Source: Adineta ricciae
Lineage: Eukaryota; Rotifera; Eurotatoria; Adinetida; Adinetidae
NCBI GenBank assembly: GCA_905250025.1
Contig: CAJNOJ010000129.1
Location: 186,001 to 250,000 of the forward strand
Direction of reading: 5' to 3'
Length of the DNA: 64,000 nt
The position numbers were made by a program, and so were the translations under genes. This document shows positions 1 through 11,515 of the stretch, piece by piece. The notes beneath the pieces are model-generated. The model saw nothing but the letters and a program-made list of their open reading frames with translations, was not told where the DNA came from and made no database searches. The number at the start of each line of letters is the position of its first letter. The first letter of the stretch is position 1.

Positions 1-1
1 G

Positions 2-706
2 TGTGGTACCGATTGGTCAGTAACATGGCACGAAGTTCCTTCGGCGGACGAATCCACTACCGATGACAAGATATTTTGTGATCGCTGTCGAAAGACTTCT
101 CAAAAGAAGATTCTTAAGCAGGATCATTCAAATCGTCTGCGACAAGCGTTCATGAAAGCATTGCAGCAAGAAAAAGAACTCGATGCTAAATTTCAACAAC
201 AACAATCATCAACAACTATTAAACCAACCATACCGCCGCCGCCACCGTCGTCGTCATCATCTCATCATAAACATTCAAGTAAATCTTCATCAACAAAGAC
301 CAGTTCGAATCATCATTCTACAAAACATTCAAATAATCATCATCATCATCACCATCATAGTGGTAGTAGCAACAAGACTAGCAATAGTTCGGCGAAACAA
401 CCGAATCCACTTGACGTATTTGCATCATCCTTAGCTGCACTACCAACGAATGAACAAATAGAATTATTTCAAAAACATTTCTTGTCGAATATGTTTCCAT
501 TAGCTATGGCCAATCAAGCTGCTGCATTGGCTGCTAAATCGACTCAACAGCAACAACAAGCATTAGCTGCGTCATTACCTGCTATGGCTGCATCATTGAT
601 GCGTCAAGGCAATCCAGCTCAGTATCTACTCGATATGATACCGCAGGCAGCTAAAAAACAACAACAACAACAACAACAACACCATCATCATCGCCATTCA
701 AAATGA
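2..706 (+). CDS. GATAD2: p66/GATAD2-like NuRD subunit (3' part)
   Basis: This is the C-terminal part of a p66 (GATAD2) protein, the nuclear subunit that bridges MBD proteins and CHD/Mi-2 in the NuRD deacetylase-remodelling complex. The frame enters at base 2 inside a GATA-type zinc finger: Cys-Gly-Thr-Asp-Trp, then a Cys-x2-Cys pair (FCDRC), followed by the p66 hallmark helix HSNRLRQAFMKALQQEKE. The first zinc-binding cysteine and the conserved N-terminal repression region lie off the left edge. After the finger the protein becomes low complexity: Ser/His-rich with a seven-His run, then a hydrophobic Ala/Leu/Gln segment and a poly-Gln/poly-His tail just before the stop. The His and Gln tracts look lineage-specific. 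The family call rests on the finger plus the following helix and is firm. Confidence 0.85.
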   Translation, partial: CGTDWSVTWHEVPSADESTTDDKIFCDRCRKTSQKKILKQDHSNRLRQAFMKALQQEKELDAKFQQQQSSTTIKPTIPPPPPSSSSSHHKHSSKSSSTKTSSNHHSTKHSNNHHHHHHHSGSSNKTSNSSAKQPNPLDVFASSLAALPTNEQIELFQKHFLSNMFPLAMANQAAALAAKSTQQQQQALAASLPAMAASLMRQGNPAQYLLDMIPQAAKKQQQQQQQHHHHRHSK

Positions 707-1209
707 ATTTCTTTAGTTTGTTTTTGTACAGATCTTTTTCTTTTCGTTGTCTAAGTCATTTACCTATTTGTTGTTTATAAAGACGCTCTTTAAGTGTTGA
801 ATTGAAACTTTACTTGTAGGTACAGCCATCTTCAAGAAATTCTGATCGAGCAGTTCATCAGAGGTTTACACATCGGAAAGCTACCCCGCGAGCTGACGAG
901 AAACGTATAGGTTTAGCATAGTTTGATGCGTAATTGGCTATTGATGTTCAAATACGTCATCTGCATTGGTATTCGATAGATGGAGACCAAGGAAAAGAAC
1001 GCTCTCTTACTGGTTGCCACGATTTACCATAAACACGTCGATATTTCCTTTTGCTCCTATTTAAAATAATAAGACACTAAAAACGTAGATCAAAACAGAG
1101 AAAGAAAAACATTTAAATATTTCTTATCGATTCAAATCATTTCAAATCCGTGAAATACACTACGACGATTACATTTACACAATATTCTTCTAGATTCTCT
1201 GTTGAAAAA
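707..1209. other. Intergenic, with unexplained open segments
   Basis: This lies between the p66 stop and the TMUB start. Bases 820-920 follow a plausible acceptor (acttgtag) and read open for about 33 codons, with a basic, Arg/Lys-rich product ending in a stop near 922. A second open stretch at about 945-1031 is in another frame. They could be an alternative p66 3' exon or decayed coding sequence. I recognise no domain. Confidence 0.25.
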
Positions 1210-2292
1210 ATGTCGTTTATCGAAGGCATCGGTGATGATTTTCTCTACGTATTGATATTTCTCCTTTTTCTCGGCATTGTATCTTTTTCTTGGCTATCAA
1301 CCCATGTGAATAACATTCATTCACCTCCCACATTATTCGTTATTGAACGACGAAGTCACCGTAGGAATGGTAAGCATACCGAATTACATGTAACCTACTT
1401 CTATCTAGTTGAAATTTCTAGACGAAGAATCAGAAACCATCAGTCCGACCTCATCACCGAACTTAAATGAACAATCACCAACAGCTTTATCTGCAAATGA
1501 GATATTAACTGAGCATGACTCCGATATTGAGTATGATGAATTCGATCATTTTGATTCGTATTCTCGTCCGTCTTCAATTGTAGAGCGAGCGACGCAGATG
1601 AATTTTTTGCTGAGCGAGCGCCCATGCCATCTGTAAATCTCATCCACACATCCACAAATCTAAATGAATCTGTGTCTCAATCATCTTTCATCGAAGGCGA
1701 AGATCAATCATTGCAAATCACAATCAAATTCTTAAATGAAACTCAAAAACTGATCACTGCGAATTCAAACGATACCATTTCCAAAGTCAAAAGGTAAAAC
1801 TCATTGTAAGAAGTTCATCTACATCTTTCCTTTTCTCTTTTTCATTTCAGATTGCACTTTCTTGATGAACTAGCGAATAATAAAATCGTTCGATTCATTT
1901 ATCAAGGTCGTGAACTGCAAGATTCCGAAACTCTTCGTTCGTACAACATTCGCGATCAAACCGTCATTCATTGTCAAATCAGTCCTCGACGACATTCAAC
2001 ACCAAATCGAATCAACGACGGAGAAATATCTCATACCAACGCGTTCGATACATCATCATTTCTTGATACATCACCAATTAGTATATCTACACATTTGATT
2101 CTTTTTCTAACAATAATTCTCGGATCTGTTTGGTATTTGCGCATCAAATATCGTGTTCTTTTTACCCCAATATCAACAATCATTTTGATATTTCTTACAG
2201 TTATATTTTTAATATTTACATGTGGTCCTGCATTAACATCACGTCGGCAAATATCAGATAGAACAAGTTCAAATCATGTTCATCTTGATTGA
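1210..2292 (+). CDS. TMUB: TMUB1/2-like transmembrane ubiquitin-like protein
   Basis: This is a membrane protein with a ubiquitin-like domain. In vertebrates TMUB proteins sit in the ER and take part in ER-associated degradation. The exons I read are 1210-1369, 1422-1530, 1584-1793 and 1851-2292 (306 aa); all junctions keep phase and the introns are 52, 53 and 57 bp. Order: N-terminal membrane segment (about residues 10-30), acidic Ser-rich linker, ubiquitin-like fold from about residue 130 (LQITIKFLNETQ ... FIYQGRELQDSETLRSYNI, matching the TMUB pattern RLIYQGQLL), and two C-terminal hydrophobic helices. The TM-UbL-TM-TM order is diagnostic for TMUB. TMUB1 and TMUB2 cannot be separated here. 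The start codon was chosen because it immediately precedes the first membrane helix. Confidence 0.8.
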
Positions 2293-2618
2293 ATAGATCA
2301 TTTTCTTTTTTTTTTATGTCTGATTGTTAATACAATAGATGTATTTTTTGTATGTATGTATTCTCTTGAACAGTGTCAATAATTGTGTTCAGCCTTTCAT
2401 CTTTTTTTTTTGCTAAATATATCAAGATTACCAATTTTTCACGTTGTTTTTGATTAGATGAAAGTGTCTGAGCAATATCTTGTGCGAAGTGACTTCGTAT
2501 CACAAGAAGAAGTTTCCCAATCTTCACTTGTCATTTCTATTTCTAGATTTTGTGTCAGTGGAAAGAAATAAGAGTATTTATTGAAACTTTTCACAAGCAG
2601 AAATTCAAACAATTCGTG

Positions 2619-3487
2619 TTAGTAATTACAACAAAACGAAATATCAGTTTTGGCTTTGAAATTGTTTTTTAATGCTTCGGGATCGATGGGCTCCGTTGTC
2701 TTCTTTGAGAGATTGGATTTCGTTCGAGAGAAGTGTTCATCTTCATCTAAACGTTTCATCACTAACGCTAGTAATAGTTCGACTGACTCGGTAACATTGA
2801 TATTATTCAATGCACTTGTTTCTATATAATCAACATTATATTGTCGAGCGAATTCTAATGCTCGAGCTTTCGTTATGATTCGTTCGCTTTCCAAATCACA
2901 TTTGTTTCCAACGAGTATCATATCGACACTTTCCGAATAGGCATTCGCTTGAATTTCACCTATCCAATTACGTACGTTGAGAAATGATGTTTCATTCGTA
3001 ACATCGAAAACTAGGAAAAAGCCCATTGCATCACGAAAAAACGAAGTAGTAAGACTGCGATAGCGTTCTTGACCCGCCGTATCCCTACAACAGAAAGCAC
3101 AGTTACACTTTGTTAAAACTATGCATACATTCAGTTCGCTTGTTGTTTTTTCAGTTCTGTTTCACATGAGTCAGAAATCCTCTTCTCTATTTTGTGTGAG
3201 AAAAAGACGTTACTTACTTACCATAATTGCAATTGAATAGTATATAAGTTACTGGTTCTGTTTGATTTGTACGGTATCGTTTTATTTCGAATATCGATCC
3301 CAACGGTTGTTCCCAACTGTTTGGTAAATTTCCCATCAACGTATTGATTTAATAGACAAGTCTAAGGAAGGAAGAATGTTCTTGAAAAAGATTGTTTCCA
3401 TTGCAACGAAGTTTTTACTTTGCCTACTCCTGAGTCGCCAATAGCTAAAAATTTCAAATCGAGATAACTATCCATTGCACGTGGCAT
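2619..3487 (-). CDS. RAB27: Rab27-like small GTPase
   Basis: Rab27 GTPases tether secretory lysosomes, melanosomes and dense-core granules to the plasma membrane or actin via Slp/Slac2/Munc13-4 effectors. The exons are 3487-3419, 3361-3222 and 3084-2619 (224 aa, the usual family length). Visible motifs are the P-loop GDSGVGK, switch I Thr in TTVGIDIR, DTAGQERYRSLTTSFFRDAMGF, NKCDLE and ETSA. The long switch-II/alpha3 match (FFRDAMGFFLVFDVTNETSFLNVRNWI) separates Rab27 from other Rabs. The insertion before WDTAG typical of Rab27 is present. The C terminus is SFCCNY, a two-cysteine CCXX prenylation signal rather than the vertebrate CXC. A second in-frame Met lies five codons in (3475). It is divergent from eIF4E3, with 174 bp between starts. 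Confidence 0.9.
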
Positions 3488-3661
3488 CCTGACTGTCGTT
3501 GTGACAAATAATACTTATGCGTACAGTGTCGTAGTTTTTGTATAAATATATAATAAAAAAAAAAGAAAGAAAAAGAAAAACGGCACGAACGAAAGAATTG
3601 CGTGTTGTTAGTAAATATGAAAACTATTAGTTCTTTTTTTTTTCGTTTTTTCCTCTTCTAG

Positions 3662-4552
3662 ATGATCGACGCTGGTGATGATAGTGAATATTCGTCAGCT
3701 AGTGAAACATTAAATGATGATAGCTATGTTCCCCAAACAGCGGCCAAAATTCGACATACAATATCGTTAAATAAGGAAAAAGTAGCACCATTGGCTACGA
3801 AGTATGTGCAGCAAGAGTTTAACAGGAAGAATCGTAAGAAAATTTGCTTGTTCTTTTGTACAGGTGGACTTTTTGGCTCGATTCACAAAAGTCGAAAAAT
3901 GCAACGAAACAAGACTATGAAGCCGGTCTTCAAGTTATATTTTCGGTATGATTGTCACATACTTTCAATTTGTTTCGATTTGTTTTTCACACAGGTCGAG
4001 ACAGTACAAGAATTTTGGGGTGTATTCAAGAATATTCCAAGTAAAAACACCATTTGATCGAAAAATTATAAAACAACGCCATTTTTCTTTTCAAGCACCA
4101 AGTCGATTATCGAATCGGGTTAGTTATCACTTAATGCGGCAAAGCCGAAAACCGCTTTGGGAAGACAGTGAAAACGAAAAGTAAGAGTTCGAAATCATGT
4201 TGATCGAATGTGTATCTTGATTCTTTCCAGTGGTGGTATTTACACATATCGTTGTCCGAAAGATAAGACGAATACTGTTTGGGAAGAACTCTGTTTAGCT
4301 GCGATTGGTGAACAGTTTTCATTCAACGATAGTGATGACATTGTTGGCATCAGTGTTCAATCGCGTGATGGTCCTCAAGATATAGTTCAAATATGGAATT
4401 CGAATCCGAGTGAACAAGCTCAAAAAGCGATCGATGATAAAGTTCGTAGTCTTTTCCCTGAGACAAATTTTGCGGTGAAGTTTTATAAACCGAACTCATC
4501 ACATGCAAATTTCGACGCTGGAAATCAACCAAAATCAAAATATTCATCTTAA
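3662..4552 (+). CDS. EIF4E3: eIF4E3, cap-binding class III eIF4E
   Basis: eIF4E3 is the class III member of the mRNA cap-binding family. It binds the m7G cap without the usual two-Trp sandwich and competes with eIF4E1. The exons are 3662-3801, 3864-3945, 3995-4040, 4096-4180 and 4231-4552, giving 224 aa, the same length as the human protein. Diagnostic stretches are KWTFWLD, VETVQEFWGVFKNIP, SYHLMRQSRKPLWEDSEN, GGIYTYRCPKDKTNTVWEEL, AAIGEQF and DIVQIWN, which track eIF4E3 rather than 4EHP or eIF4E1. The first cap-stacking Trp is replaced (SYHLMR), as in eIF4E3, while the second (PLW-E) stays. The 62-bp first intron was preferred over a 30-bp alternative because only it restores the frame before WTFW. 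Confidence 0.9.
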
Positions 4553-6720
4553 AAAACATGAGTTTTCAAAAGCACACATAACCTTAGAACGCAAACGTTT
4601 ATTTTTATATGCGATTTCGGCGCGGATTTGTACAGTTCTGATCTGGAAAGGGTTCTCTCTTCTTTTCTTCGGTAATAGCCATTGTAGATTGCTAGAATTC
4701 TATATAAATATATATACATTTCTTCTCTTCTGTCTTCTTTCATGCTAATATACTATGTGATCGTTTTAAACAAAGGAAAAAGAATGGTCGTTTTGTTTTC
4801 TGTTGTTGTTTTTTTGTATGATGTAAGAAAACTTCTTTACCTAAGATACACAAAATCAATCATTGAATAAAGATTAGTGACAAGTTTAAGAGATTTACAA
4901 ACGATCGTCTATCAGTCATCAATTGAATCCTGATTTGCTGTTAATCGAAAAAGTGATCTCACTAAATTATGATAATTCAACGGAGATTTTCTTCTTAGCA
5001 ATGTCGGACTAACTCCACACGAAGTATTTCAAGGTTCGTCGTAATTCCAATCATTTATAAATGCTTTTAAATATCTCTCCATGCCGTGCAGTTTCAATCG
5101 AAGTTCACTTCGACAATCCCAGGGCCACTATTGAAAGGACCAATCAGTTTATCTGAATATTCATTATGAAAGACAGATTAATAATGAAATCAGTAATAAA
5201 ATGTTGATCTGATGAATGAAATGCTTATCGTTTCATATTTCTTCTCGGGAATAGTTTTCTTGTTACTAAATCTCAAAAGTATTAATTATGTTTACTTTGA
5301 TTATAATTGTGAGTTCTGACATATAATATTTTCTAATTTCAAAGAAGATTTCTCTTTTCCCTTCAATCCATAATTTACACTTCGGAAAACGACAACATTA
5401 TCGATCGAAACGATTCGATTTCTAACCACCGATAACTCGTGATGAGGACAAAAGTCCATGTTCTCATCCGGAAGACATACAAAGAATAGACTCATCCATT
5501 GTCTTAAAAAGAAAACAATGATTTTAACAAGTCATAGCACACACAAGAATATTCTAACCACCCGTCGACATCCGATTTTCTTGTTCCAATGTTAATATAT
5601 GTGTGTACATCACATTCATCTGATCATTTGCTCCTCGACATCGCATTCGCAAGGATTCATGTACGAGTGTCAAATCTTGCCAGTGATTGATGAAGTAAAC
5701 ACGAATTCACCTTTTCTGGAAACATCAGCACACAGTAAGTCTTTTTATATATCTCGTCGGAATCATTCGAAATCGATTGTCTTGAGTCAAGACGATAAGA
5801 AAATCTGTGAAGAATTAGACAAATACAAATGTTCATTTGCACAAACAACAACAGAAAAACACACTCGATTCGTAGATAAGATACTTAATAATACAAAACA
5901 GTTCGAGGAGATGTTGGTTTACATAATTGAATTATGAATAATTCATATTCCAACGATATATATACATCGTTTTTATGTTCTTCGTTTTTTTCATAGGAAA
6001 AATATCTGCTCTAATGAATATATCATTGCTTTTCTTTCAACTAATGAATTTCATATTCATCTGTTAGTGTCTATATATAAACATATATTGTGTTTGTCTA
6101 AGAGCAGAAACAAAATGAAGACGACGAATAACTAATAATGAATACTTGAGCGTAAAGCATAAATCTTCAGATGTTAATGAGTTAACGATGGAATGGAATG
6201 GAAGCTAACTAGTGTTTTAAATGACATTGGAATGCAACTAGCATGCATTTTTTTGTTATCGCCAGTCATGTTAATATGGTTAACTTTAACGTGCGTGTTC
6301 TTCGAATCAAGTGGATCTGTTCTCTCCTCTGTCAGCAGATGCTGTTTCTTATCGTAAAGCTCCTTTTCCATATCTCAGGAAAGAGATAGATATAGGGAAA
6401 GAAGAATAATAGGGTTTGTTGCTGTCGTTTTCTTATAAACAACGATCTATTTCTTCATTTCTCCTTCGGTTCTGATTCTTTCCTTCTTCTTTTTCTCTAC
6501 TATAACAAACCTTCTCCACTTCGCATCTCAATTGTGTCTTCGGTTTTCTCTCTCAATATTTTTGATTAGTAGTTAGCCATTGTTACGAACGTATGAAAAT
6601 GGTCCTACAGCTAACTCCTATTCATTCCTATAAATTTGTTATTAAGTTCCTTGACGATGCTGAACAGGATTGAGAGGAAACGAGTTGACTATTGAATCTG
6701 AAAAAAAAAACTAACATTCA
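4553..6720. other. Gene-poor interval with one unexplained open frame
   Basis: This holds the eIF4E3 3' UTR and about 2 kb without a recognisable gene. A plus-strand frame at about 5599-5937 is open for 112 codons; its C-terminal part is polar and helical and contains FLETSA, reminiscent of the G5 box of Ras-like GTPases, but no other GTPase motif is nearby. A GTAAGT inside it could be a donor. It may be a decayed fragment. Confidence 0.25.
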
Positions 6721-6874
6721 ATGCATCGAACTGACTCCTATTTTCGACGAAATCCGAGCGGTACTAGCATACGTCGATTCAGTTTTCGTCGAAAACCGAC
6801 GAAAGAATCGATTCCGATCCCAACGTCGACGTGGACTTACAATGACGAAAGTAACGAATGGCAATTACTTCGAG
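6721..6874 (+). CDS. Possible alternative first coding exon of SLC4A11-like gene
   Basis: This is an ATG-initiated exon of 51 codons plus one base, ending at a GTAAAA donor. The peptide is basic and Arg/Ser-rich (MHRTDSYFRRNP...) and ends TWTYNDESNEWQLLR. Its donor phase (1) equals that of the other candidate first exon at 7317-7389, so either can be spliced to the exon at 7621 without changing frame. Human SLC4A11 also uses alternative first exons. No transcript evidence is available here. Confidence 0.5.
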
Positions 6875-7316
6875 GTAAAACACGCGTTTTTCTTTTACAT
6901 ATTAAATTCTCCCTGACTATCAGCTATTTCATAAAAATATGAATATGATATAATGACGATCTATTCATGTTATCTGAATCTAATACACACGCACATCGTT
7001 TGATTTGTCTTTCTTTCTTCACATCTGATCTAGCTTACATATGAGCGTGTTTCGGCGATATTATGCTTTCGCGCAGATTTGATACTTCCGAGTGTGACGA
7101 GACTCGAATAACATTCTTGTCACGCACTAACAAACAAAACCTAGGCGAGTTAGAACAGTGAATGAATGGAGAAAATATTGAGCGTTTTTTTTCCTTCATA
7201 TTTGAAACAAAAGTATGGAAAGGTGATCCAGACTTTCTATTACGTCAAAAAATGTCTGTGCTTAGGAGAAAGAATTTTCTAATCGAATAGGGTCATTGTA
7301 CTTATCTTCTCTCGTG

Positions 7317-10300
7317 ATGATGGTTGAAGACGACGATTTGAATTTGCATCAGTTTTTCGATGATGAAACCGATGTTTCTCGCTTACAAAGTAAGTCGAAA
7401 TTTTGGCAAGTGAAAGACGGCTGATAATGGAATTTATGTACCCGTACATCGTCGTGAGTGTCTCTAGGGAAAAATATTTTGATAGTATAGATAGAAAAGA
7501 AATATTCTAATAGAATTTAAAGAAAAATATATATTCGGGAATCTCCGAGGAGTTTCAATTGAACAATATGCTAATCATTGACATCTATTGTAACTGAATT
7601 TTTCTTTTGCTCTTATGTAGAAGATGGTGCTCATATACAACTTGTTTATAATAAAACTGAAGTACGCCCAAAAAAATCATTAATGTAACACGTAAATCTT
7701 GACATGATGTACTTGTTCTTCTCTTAGCATATTCCATTGAAAGATTTCGCGGCGGAAATTCGCGGAGGAAAAGATATCAAAGAATTCATTCACAGTGCAC
7801 TTGTTCTTCTCGATGTTCAAGACACATCAATAGGTGATTTATTGGAAATTATTCTTCGACAGATTAAACAAACGTATGTTCCACACAATGGCGGTTCTGG
7901 GGCAACATCTCCCACACTTTCCGTATCGAATGCAACAACGACCATGATCAGCAACACGGTCAGTAGCATGGCTAGTGGACATCGAGAAAATCTAAACATC
8001 GAAGAAATTAAACAAGCGTTATTTGTCAACGATCGAGGTTGTAACTCTGTCGAGCATTTGCTTCTGATCACGATTGTTTCGTTTAGTGCGAATCTTAGCA
8101 AAAACTCTTCAAGCAACAACAGCTACGGAAACCAATTGGACGTATGATCAATCATGGCTGGCTATCATGTGCACCTCGCCATCGATACTCAAACGTCATG
8201 TGGCGATTGCACGACTAAAGAATCCGTGTAACTTAGGACGAAATTGTCAAGAAGCACGGTTTATTGTCTTTATTCTTTCACCCATGAAAGAAAAAGGTAC
8301 GAAGAACTTTCTTGAAACGGGCCGAACGTTTGCTACCATCTTTGCCGATATCGAATTACGTGCTAAATTATTAAAAGCAGCAACACAACAAGAATTCATA
8401 TCCATCATTGATGTAATTCGATTGCGATCGAATCTTTTTCCTAATTTTTCACTCTTTCTTTCCAATAGAAACACACAGATCATTTGATGGAGCAACAAAC
8501 AGCTGTAGTACGAACTTCTCTACCCGATCCGTTTGATGACATTCATACCAATCCTGATGTAAATAAGTTCTTTGATTGTACGATCGTTGATTTCAAAGTC
8601 TTTTTTCCTAGGCATCAAAAGATCATATATATTATTGTTCATTGCCTTCTGACATTTGTATGGATTTATCACGCCGTTTACCGCACTATTTCTCGGATTA
8701 CTACGATAGTAAAATTTACTTGATTCTCTTTGCATTAGTGAACTTCGCTATGTTTCTAGTCTTTAAAACGTACCGTGGTCCACAAAAGGTCCTGTCAACA
8801 GCGGTGTTTCTCTATTTCGCTTGTCTGTTACCAAGTATTGCTTTTGGTGTACTTAATTCTCAGGCAACAAACGATACGATCAGTAAGCATGATGACCTTA
8901 GTGAATGAGCAAAGCATTGCCTGACAGAAAACGTGTTCCTTACGACTAATAGAGAAATTTATCTCACTATATATGATGTTCTTAGGTGTACCCAAAGCCG
9001 TTGCATCACAATGTTTAGGCGGACTCTTTTTTTCAATATTTGCTGGTCAACCGTTAATTGTCGTATCTACAACAGCGCCTTTAACAATCTATGTCAAAGG
9101 TACGTAGAAGAGAACAAGATTGCGGAAATTTAGAAAGATTTGTTCTATTCTAGTCATTTATGGATTATGCACGTGGTACGACGTGGATTTTCGTGATACC
9201 TATGCATTGGTTGGTTTGTGGAATTCATTTTTTCTGATATTATATGCAATTTTTGGCGTATCGAAAGTCATGAAATGGTCAACAAGGTAGATTTTGTTAA
9301 TGATTCATCGGTTGAATTTAGTTCTTTCTCATCAAAGATCAACCGAAGAAATTTTTGCGCTATTTGTGTCCATTGCATTCTTAGTTGACGCTAGTGCACA
9401 TGTTTATAAAAGTAATCATGTCAGATCGTCTTCCGGAGTTTTCTACAATAATTTTATTTAGATTTTTCATCGACATACTCAACTGTTATTTGTGAGCAAC
9501 ATGACGAATATTGGACAAAGCAAAAATTAAATAAAAGTACAGCTCTATCTCTGCCTGAAGAACTATCGAAAGGTAAAACGAAAGGAAGTATCAGTGATAG
9601 AGCATTTGATTTAATTTTCTAGGACCATGTTCACGCGATTCAAGTTTACTTTATCTCCTATTAACACTGGGAACTGTTTGGCTCGGAACGTTTTTATATA
9701 AATTTAAACAAACACCATACTTAACATCAGCTAAGCGAGAACTATTAACTGATTATGCTTTACCGGTATCTGTTATCGTTATGTCGTTGGTTGGTAGTAT
9801 ACTTTTTAGTCAAATAAACCGTACGAACATTGAAATCATGAATATCGAATATTTTCATGCGTTTTATTTCAGTTCCTTCATTTGCTGTTGATTCTCTCCA
9901 TCTATTCGATATGGTTAAGTTCAAACCCGTTAGTGTCAAACAAATCGTTGGTACTGGAGTTTTAGGATTTTCACTATCCTTGCTGATGTTTCTGGTACAT
10001 ATTAAACATTATTGAATAGAATCGATTCGAGTAAATATGACTATTTAGGATCAGAATATTGCAGGCGCAATCGTCAATTCTCCAGCAAACAAGTAGGTCG
10101 AGTCGAACTAATTTATTCACCTTTAATATTAATATAAATATAGACTGAAGAAAGGCAAAGCTTTTCACGTTGATCTTTTTGTCATCGCAATTCTTAATGG
10201 TTGGCTTTCACTATTTGGGCTAACATGGATGCATGGTAAGTTGAACATCGCACGCAAGACTGAACCTTTTTTTTTTCTTTTAATAAACTGAAAATGTTTT

Positions 10301-10929
10301 TCGATGTAGGCGCGTTACCGTTGTCTCCTTTACATGTCAAAGCACTGGCAGATACAGAGGAACGTGTTGAACAAGGTCATATTCAATCAGTGTAAGCTAA
10401 AAATGATTTGACTTATACTTAGAGCCTACCTTGTTTGTTCATAAATAGAATCGTTAAAGTACGAGAAACACGTTTAACAGTTTTAATTTCCCATATATTC
10501 ATTGGTTTATCATTGCTAATGCGTCACGTACTAAAACGAATTCCAATGCCAGTGTTAGATGGTCTATTTTTGTACCTCGCATTGACATCCCTTGACGGGA
10601 ATCAATTTTTTGAACGAGTGACTTTATTCTTCACCGAGCAGGTAAGTTTGTACCATTTCGACCAATGTGCGCATTTGTATTTGATTGCTTTGCAGGCTGC
10701 GTATCCGCCAAACCATTATATTCGACAAGTTCCTCAACGTAAAATTCATCTATTCACATGTTTACAACTAATTCAGCTTCTAATCCTGTGTGCTCTGGGT
10801 TTTTCACCAATACTTTACACGAAATTGATCTTGCCAATCTGGTTAGTTTTCATGGTAGCTTTCCGTTATCGACTTTTACCAAAACTGATTGCAACGAAGT
10901 ATTTACGAGCGTTGGACCAACGTTTATAA
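7317..10929 (+). CDS. SLC4A11: SLC4A11-like borate/H+/NH3-type transporter
   Basis: This is an SLC4-family plasma-membrane transporter of the SLC4A11 type, which in vertebrates carries H+(OH-)/NH3 and water and is lost in corneal dystrophy. The first exons are 7317-7389, 7621-7661, 7728-8040, 8099-8412 and from 8469, followed by many more with introns near 50-60 bp. The cytoplasmic N-terminal domain matches SLC4A11 (SWLAIMCT, KRHVAIARLKNP, GRTFATIFADIELR). The membrane domain shows FLYFACLLPSIAFGVLN, AGQPLIVVSTTAPL, STEEIFALF and LTSLDGNQFFERV, ending with the family's IRQVPQRKIHLFTCLQ and a final membrane pair. The order and content are collinear with human SLC4A11 to the C terminus. The gene looks intact. 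A 51-bp intron at 8709-8759 is divisible by three and reads open, so retention would be silent in frame. Confidence 0.9.
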
Positions 10930-11515
10930 ATGACATCGAATTGTCACCTACATAGCGAATCTTTGTTTGTACCATGCGAGCGAAAATACCACTTTCCTTT
11001 TATTGAAATATAGTCTATATTACAAAAGTCTAGATTCAAAATTCTTCTTGTGCACGTCTAAGCGAGAAAAATGATCTGCTCTGAGAGTTATTCGACTTAA
11101 TTTATACGCTGACACGTAATATTTCATATTTCGTCAGCATGACACAAATTGGTTATCAAAGCCTGATAAAACAGAGCAGGACGACTAAGCAAAAAATGAT
11201 TGTGACGTGAGAATATCTAAAGACATTCACTTCTTTTTACATGAGTTAAACCATGACAAGGGGGAGCGGCAGATTCGATGACAATCAAGCCTGCTTACTT
11301 CTCTCCTTTGAAAAATTTCAATCGTATTCAAGATGATGAGGCAAAAATAGCTTCGTAGATCCTTTTTTCGATTTAATCAATATAAATGAAAGCTACATCT
11401 TCTAATACCACGACAAAAAAAAGGAAATCTTAATTGAACATAACGGCAGTTAAGAAAAGAAAAACAACGTCAAGACGGCGAGAAAGTAAATATATGTACA
11501 ACGTAAATAAGGTTT
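10930..11515. other. Convergent intergenic region
   Basis: This is the 3' flank shared by SLC4A11 (+) and the Nrf gene (-). Only AT-rich sequence is visible and no open frame is worth calling. Confidence 0.5.

Noticed and set aside
183-434. Ile/Asn-rich open frame overlapping the p66 His/Ser tract
   Set aside because: It is the out-of-frame shadow of the p66 low-complexity region.
3834-3863. A 30-bp GT-AG candidate intron in eIF4E3
   Set aside because: It does not restore the frame before the conserved WTFW. The overlapping 62-bp intron does.
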